From Pontibacter ramchanderi (GTDB lineage Bacteria; Bacteroidota; Bacteroidia; Cytophagales; Hymenobacteraceae): a stretch of DNA of 64,000 nt. Every line of letters starts with the position of its first letter. The stretch's first letter is position 1. The position numbers and the translations under genes are program-made. Below the pieces are notes generated by a model that was not told the origin of the DNA, did not search any database, and saw only the letters and a program-made list of their open reading frames with translations. Below are positions 61,493-64,000 of this stretch, one piece after another. The stretch is from contig NZ_PJMU01000003.1 of the NCBI RefSeq assembly GCF_002846395.1, positions 434,001-498,000 on the forward strand, read 5' to 3'.

Positions 61493-63292
61493 TTACCCGA
61501 CAGGCACATGCGTTTCCGGATACTTGTAGGCGGTGGTGGTGGCGCGGGTACTCAGTGCGAGTGCCAATGTGAGTGTTCCTACCCTTCCCATAAACATCGA
61601 CAGAATAATGACACTCTTGCCCGGATCTGAAAGGCCGGCTGTTATACCTGTGCTCAGCCCTACTGTGGCAAAGGCCGACACCTGCTCAAAGGCCAACCTG
61701 AAAATATCGAACTGGGAGTCGGTAATGGTCAGGATGAAGAGAAAGAAAATGTTGATCATGGCGGCAAACGTGAAAACCGAAAAGGCTTTGTAGGAAACTG
61801 AGTGCGGAATAGTCCGTCTCCCGATTTCTACGTTTCGCTTGCCACGGATCGTAGCCCAAACCGATAACAGGATAATGGTGAACGTCGTGGTTTTGATACC
61901 GCCGCCTGTGGAGCCCGGTGATGCGCCAATGAACATCAGGAAAATGAACATAAGCAGGGTAGGCACATTCAAGGCAGAAATATCCAACGTATTGAAACCG
62001 GCGGTGCGGGTGGTTACTGCCTGAAAAAAAGACGCAATCACAGCCTCCACAAAACTTAAGTGAGCCAACGTGTTGAAATACTCCAGTAAGAAAAAGCCCA
62101 CCGTGCCCATTGCGATCAGGGCGGCTGACGTAAAAATTGTAATTCGTGACAGCAGTCTCCAGTTCTTCCAGGGGGTACGCATGCGGGAACGCATGGCTTT
62201 TGGTGAGAGTACATCAATGATGGTTGGAAAGCCAATGCCACCAAACAGGATCAAACCGGCCACCGTCAGATGCAGCACATAGGCAAACCGCACAGGCTCG
62301 GTATACAGCCCCTCCGGGTATAGCGAGAGCCCGGCATTACAGAAAGCGGACACAGCATGAAACACCGAAAAGAATATCTTACTGCCCACACTCTCGAACT
62401 CTGCATTAGGCCCCCACGTCATGAAAAGGATGACAGCTCCGATCGCCTCAATCGAGAAAGTCATCAGGACGAGTTTGCGCAGTAGGTTTTTGGTCGAGAA
62501 AAGCGACTCGCTCTCCATAAGCTCGAACATGGCCACGTGCTGCTTTATACCGATCCCCTGCCGCATGAGGGTGGCAAAGAAAGTGGCGAAGGTCAGAATT
62601 CCCAAACCGCCCAACTGCACCAGCATTAGCAGCACTACCTGCCCCGAGAAGGTAAAATAAGTACCCGGATCCACGACCGCGAGCCCGGTTACACACGAGG
62701 CACTGGTCGCCATAAACAGCGCATCGATGAGGCGCATGCTGCCCGGAGAATTGGTCATGTTGGGCATCATCAGCAAACCTGCCCCAGCCAGTATCAGAAA
62801 TAGAAAGCTGAGCAAAAAGGTAATGGTAGGCTTGATCTGCAGCGTTTTGAGGTGCACCCGGGTTTCGAGCAGTTCAATCAGCAGCAGCAGCAACATAAAC
62901 AGCGACACCGCCACCCGGTACAGTTCCTCCGAGAGCGGAATATCGAACCGCTCTAGAACAGTATAGATAATGGACTCCCCGAGGCCGTAGGTAGTTACTT
63001 CATTGATGAAAATGAGCGCCATGAGCACCCCCTCAAACCAGGTGCGTTTCAAGAACTTGACCCGCTCAAACGCATACAAAATACGCAGCAGGTAAATCAC
63101 AACGAAGATCGACAGGATGGCATCGATGGCGTTGAACAGCAGCTGGATAGTGGCAGGTTCCTGCGCAATGCCGTGGGCATAGATGAGCAGGCCCACCGAA
63201 AGAATGGCAAGCAGGTATGTGGTCCGCCGCATCAGAGCGTAGGCCTTGAGTTTACTTCCGTATAACGCTCTGTTCAGCCCTTCTGTACCCAT
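61493..63292 (-). CDS. trkH: TrkH-type potassium uptake membrane subunit, copy 1
   Basis: A 599-residue K+ transporter. The first 150 residues add several transmembrane helices beyond the classical core. The four selectivity-filter loops are recognisable: SASCVTGLAVVDPGTY, SAFCNAGLSLYPEG, TTRTAGFNTLDIS and SAFATVGLSTGITA. TrkH works with a cytosolic TrkA nucleotide-binding subunit, which is not encoded in this window. A second, closely similar gene starts further right on the same strand. Confidence 0.92.
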   Translation of the reverse strand: MGTEGLNRALYGSKLKAYALMRRTTYLLAILSVGLLIYAHGIAQEPATIQLLFNAIDAILSIFVVIYLLRILYAFERVKFLKRTWFEGVLMALIFINEVTTYGLGESIIYTVLERFDIPLSEELYRVAVSLFMLLLLLIELLETRVHLKTLQIKPTITFLLSFLFLILAGAGLLMMPNMTNSPGSMRLIDALFMATSASCVTGLAVVDPGTYFTFSGQVVLLMLVQLGGLGILTFATFFATLMRQGIGIKQHVAMFELMESESLFSTKNLLRKLVLMTFSIEAIGAVILFMTWGPNAEFESVGSKIFFSVFHAVSAFCNAGLSLYPEGLYTEPVRFAYVLHLTVAGLILFGGIGFPTIIDVLSPKAMRSRMRTPWKNWRLLSRITIFTSAALIAMGTVGFFLLEYFNTLAHLSFVEAVIASFFQAVTTRTAGFNTLDISALNVPTLLMFIFLMFIGASPGSTGGGIKTTTFTIILLSVWATIRGKRNVEIGRRTIPHSVSYKAFSVFTFAAMINIFFLFILTITDSQFDIFRLAFEQVSAFATVGLSTGITAGLSDPGKSVIILSMFMGRVGTLTLALALSTRATTTAYKYPETHVPVG

Positions 63293-63328
63293 GTAGAATT
63301 AAGTTCAAGTCTCAAAGCTAATACAGCC

Positions 63329-64000
63329 TTAGCCAATCGCCAAATGCGTATCCGGATATTTGTAAGCAGTGGAAGGAGCCCGGGTACTGATAGCCAGCGC
63401 CAATGTCAGCGTGCCTACCCTCCCAATATACATCGACATAAGAATCACGGTTTTACCTACATCCGAAAGGCCAGCGGTTATACCTGTGCTCAGGCCTACT
63501 GTGGCAAAGGCCGATACCTGTTCAAAGGCCAGGCGCAGGATGTCGAACTGCGCGTCAGAAATAGAGAGGATGATCAGGAAAAAGATATTGAAACCGACCG
63601 CAAATGTAAAAACAGCAAACGCTTTGTAAGATACTGAGTGCGGTATCGTGCGCTTTCCGATCTCGATGTTGCGTTTGCCCACGATGGTTGTCCACACCGA
63701 TAGGATGATAACCGTGAAAGTCGTCGTTTTGATACCGCCGCCCATGGAACCTGGAGAAGCACCAATGAACATGAGCATCATCATGATCAGCAGCGCCGGC
63801 ACCGAAACAGCCGAAATGTCCACGGTATTGAAGCCAGAGGAGCGTGTAGTGGCCGACTGGAAAAAGGACGTGATCAGGGCCTCGGCAAAGTTGAGGTGCG
63901 AAAGCGTGTTAAAGTACTCCAGCAGGAAGAAGGTAACTGTACCAAAGGCCAACAGCGCCGCCGATGCATAAACGGTCACGCGGGTCATCATCTTCCAGTT
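63329..64000 (-). CDS. TrkH-type potassium uptake membrane subunit, copy 2 (partial, 5' end outside window)
   Basis: The C-terminal 223 residues of a TrkH paralogue; the frame runs through the window edge without a start. Filter loops TTRSSGFNTVDIS and SAFATVGLSTGITA match copy 1 at 61493, as does the KTTTFTVIILSVWTTI segment. The two genes are 36 bp apart and probably form one transcription unit, copy 2 first. Confidence 0.9.
   Translation of the reverse strand, partial: NWKMMTRVTVYASAALLAFGTVTFFLLEYFNTLSHLNFAEALITSFFQSATTRSSGFNTVDISAVSVPALLIMMMLMFIGASPGSMGGGIKTTTFTVIILSVWTTIVGKRNIEIGKRTIPHSVSYKAFAVFTFAVGFNIFFLIILSISDAQFDILRLAFEQVSAFATVGLSTGITAGLSDVGKTVILMSMYIGRVGTLTLALAISTRAPSTAYKYPDTHLAIG

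Larger units (their letters stand above)
1970..62327. repeat. Dispersed heptamer GGTATAG / CTATACC, about 97 copies
   Basis: A hand scan found 48 GGTATAG and 49 CTATACC on the plus strand, often extended to CAGGTATAGC or GCTATACCTG. Copies occur inside genes and between them, from 1970 to about 62320. Clusters include 2170-2290, 20176-20322 and 40190-40520. About 8 are expected by chance for a heptamer on two strands in 64 kb. In frames they often use the ATA isoleucine codon (GGT ATA GCC or GCT ATA CCT). The role is unknown. The count is by eye and may be off by a few. Confidence 0.7.

Overview
The window looks like chromosome of a Bacteroidota bacterium, most likely a Cytophagales/Hymenobacteraceae member such as Pontibacter (inference; no 16S gene is present). 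Pointers are a secreted protease with a C-terminal type IX secretion sorting domain, a TonB-dependent receptor paired with a DUF4249 lipoprotein, a YpdA-type bacillithiol reductase, near absence of Shine-Dalgarno sequences, Bacteroidota-style TAnnTTTG -7 boxes, and many outer-membrane beta-barrel proteins. No rRNA, tRNA, CRISPR array, prophage or transposase gene was found.

Layout. 1-942: an edge-truncated polytopic membrane protein coupled to a small conserved protein. 1054-10755: methyltransferase, secreted hydrolase, thioredoxin, M61 peptidase, TonB receptor + DUF4249 pair, CPBP protease. 10835-18455: purine nucleoside phosphorylase, SppA, RarA, AI-2E and EamA transporters, a lipoprotein, a GNAT enzyme. 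18673-24955: glycine-zipper lipoprotein, DEAD-box helicase, two tandem fatty-acid desaturases, dihydrolipoyl dehydrogenase. 25168-33929: TPR protein, M23 peptidase, FabG, a VWA-like membrane protein, GNAT, RluE, YpdA, ThuA. 33970-35964: a nuclease-helicase fusion. 36129-46897: two large beta-propeller (VPS10/BNR-like) exported proteins bracketing a haem-type TonB receptor with a PepSY partner. 47513-54606: subtilisin-like protease, DnaK, two outer-membrane barrels. 54711-64000: PurK-PurE, two MarC paralogues, HemE, a porin-like protein and two TrkH potassium transporters, the second cut by the window edge.

How the genes fit together. Most are housekeeping or envelope genes in short transcription units separated by strong hairpin terminators. 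PurK/PurE form a purine unit with 1 bp between them. PepSY and the haem-type receptor are 3 bp apart. The first TonB receptor overlaps its DUF4249 partner by one base. Four families occur as pairs (desaturase, MarC, TrkH, BNR propeller), three of them in tandem, pointing to recent local duplication.

The most unusual signals are not genes. The heptamer GGTATAG and its complement CTATACC occur about 97 times by hand count, equally on both strands and in both coding and intergenic DNA, against roughly 8 expected by chance. There is also a 285-bp dispersed repeat in two copies 56 kb apart, and a family of intergenic repeats built from AGTTAGA-like purine tracts plus a GGTCGCGACC palindrome that abut stop or start codons of neighbouring genes.
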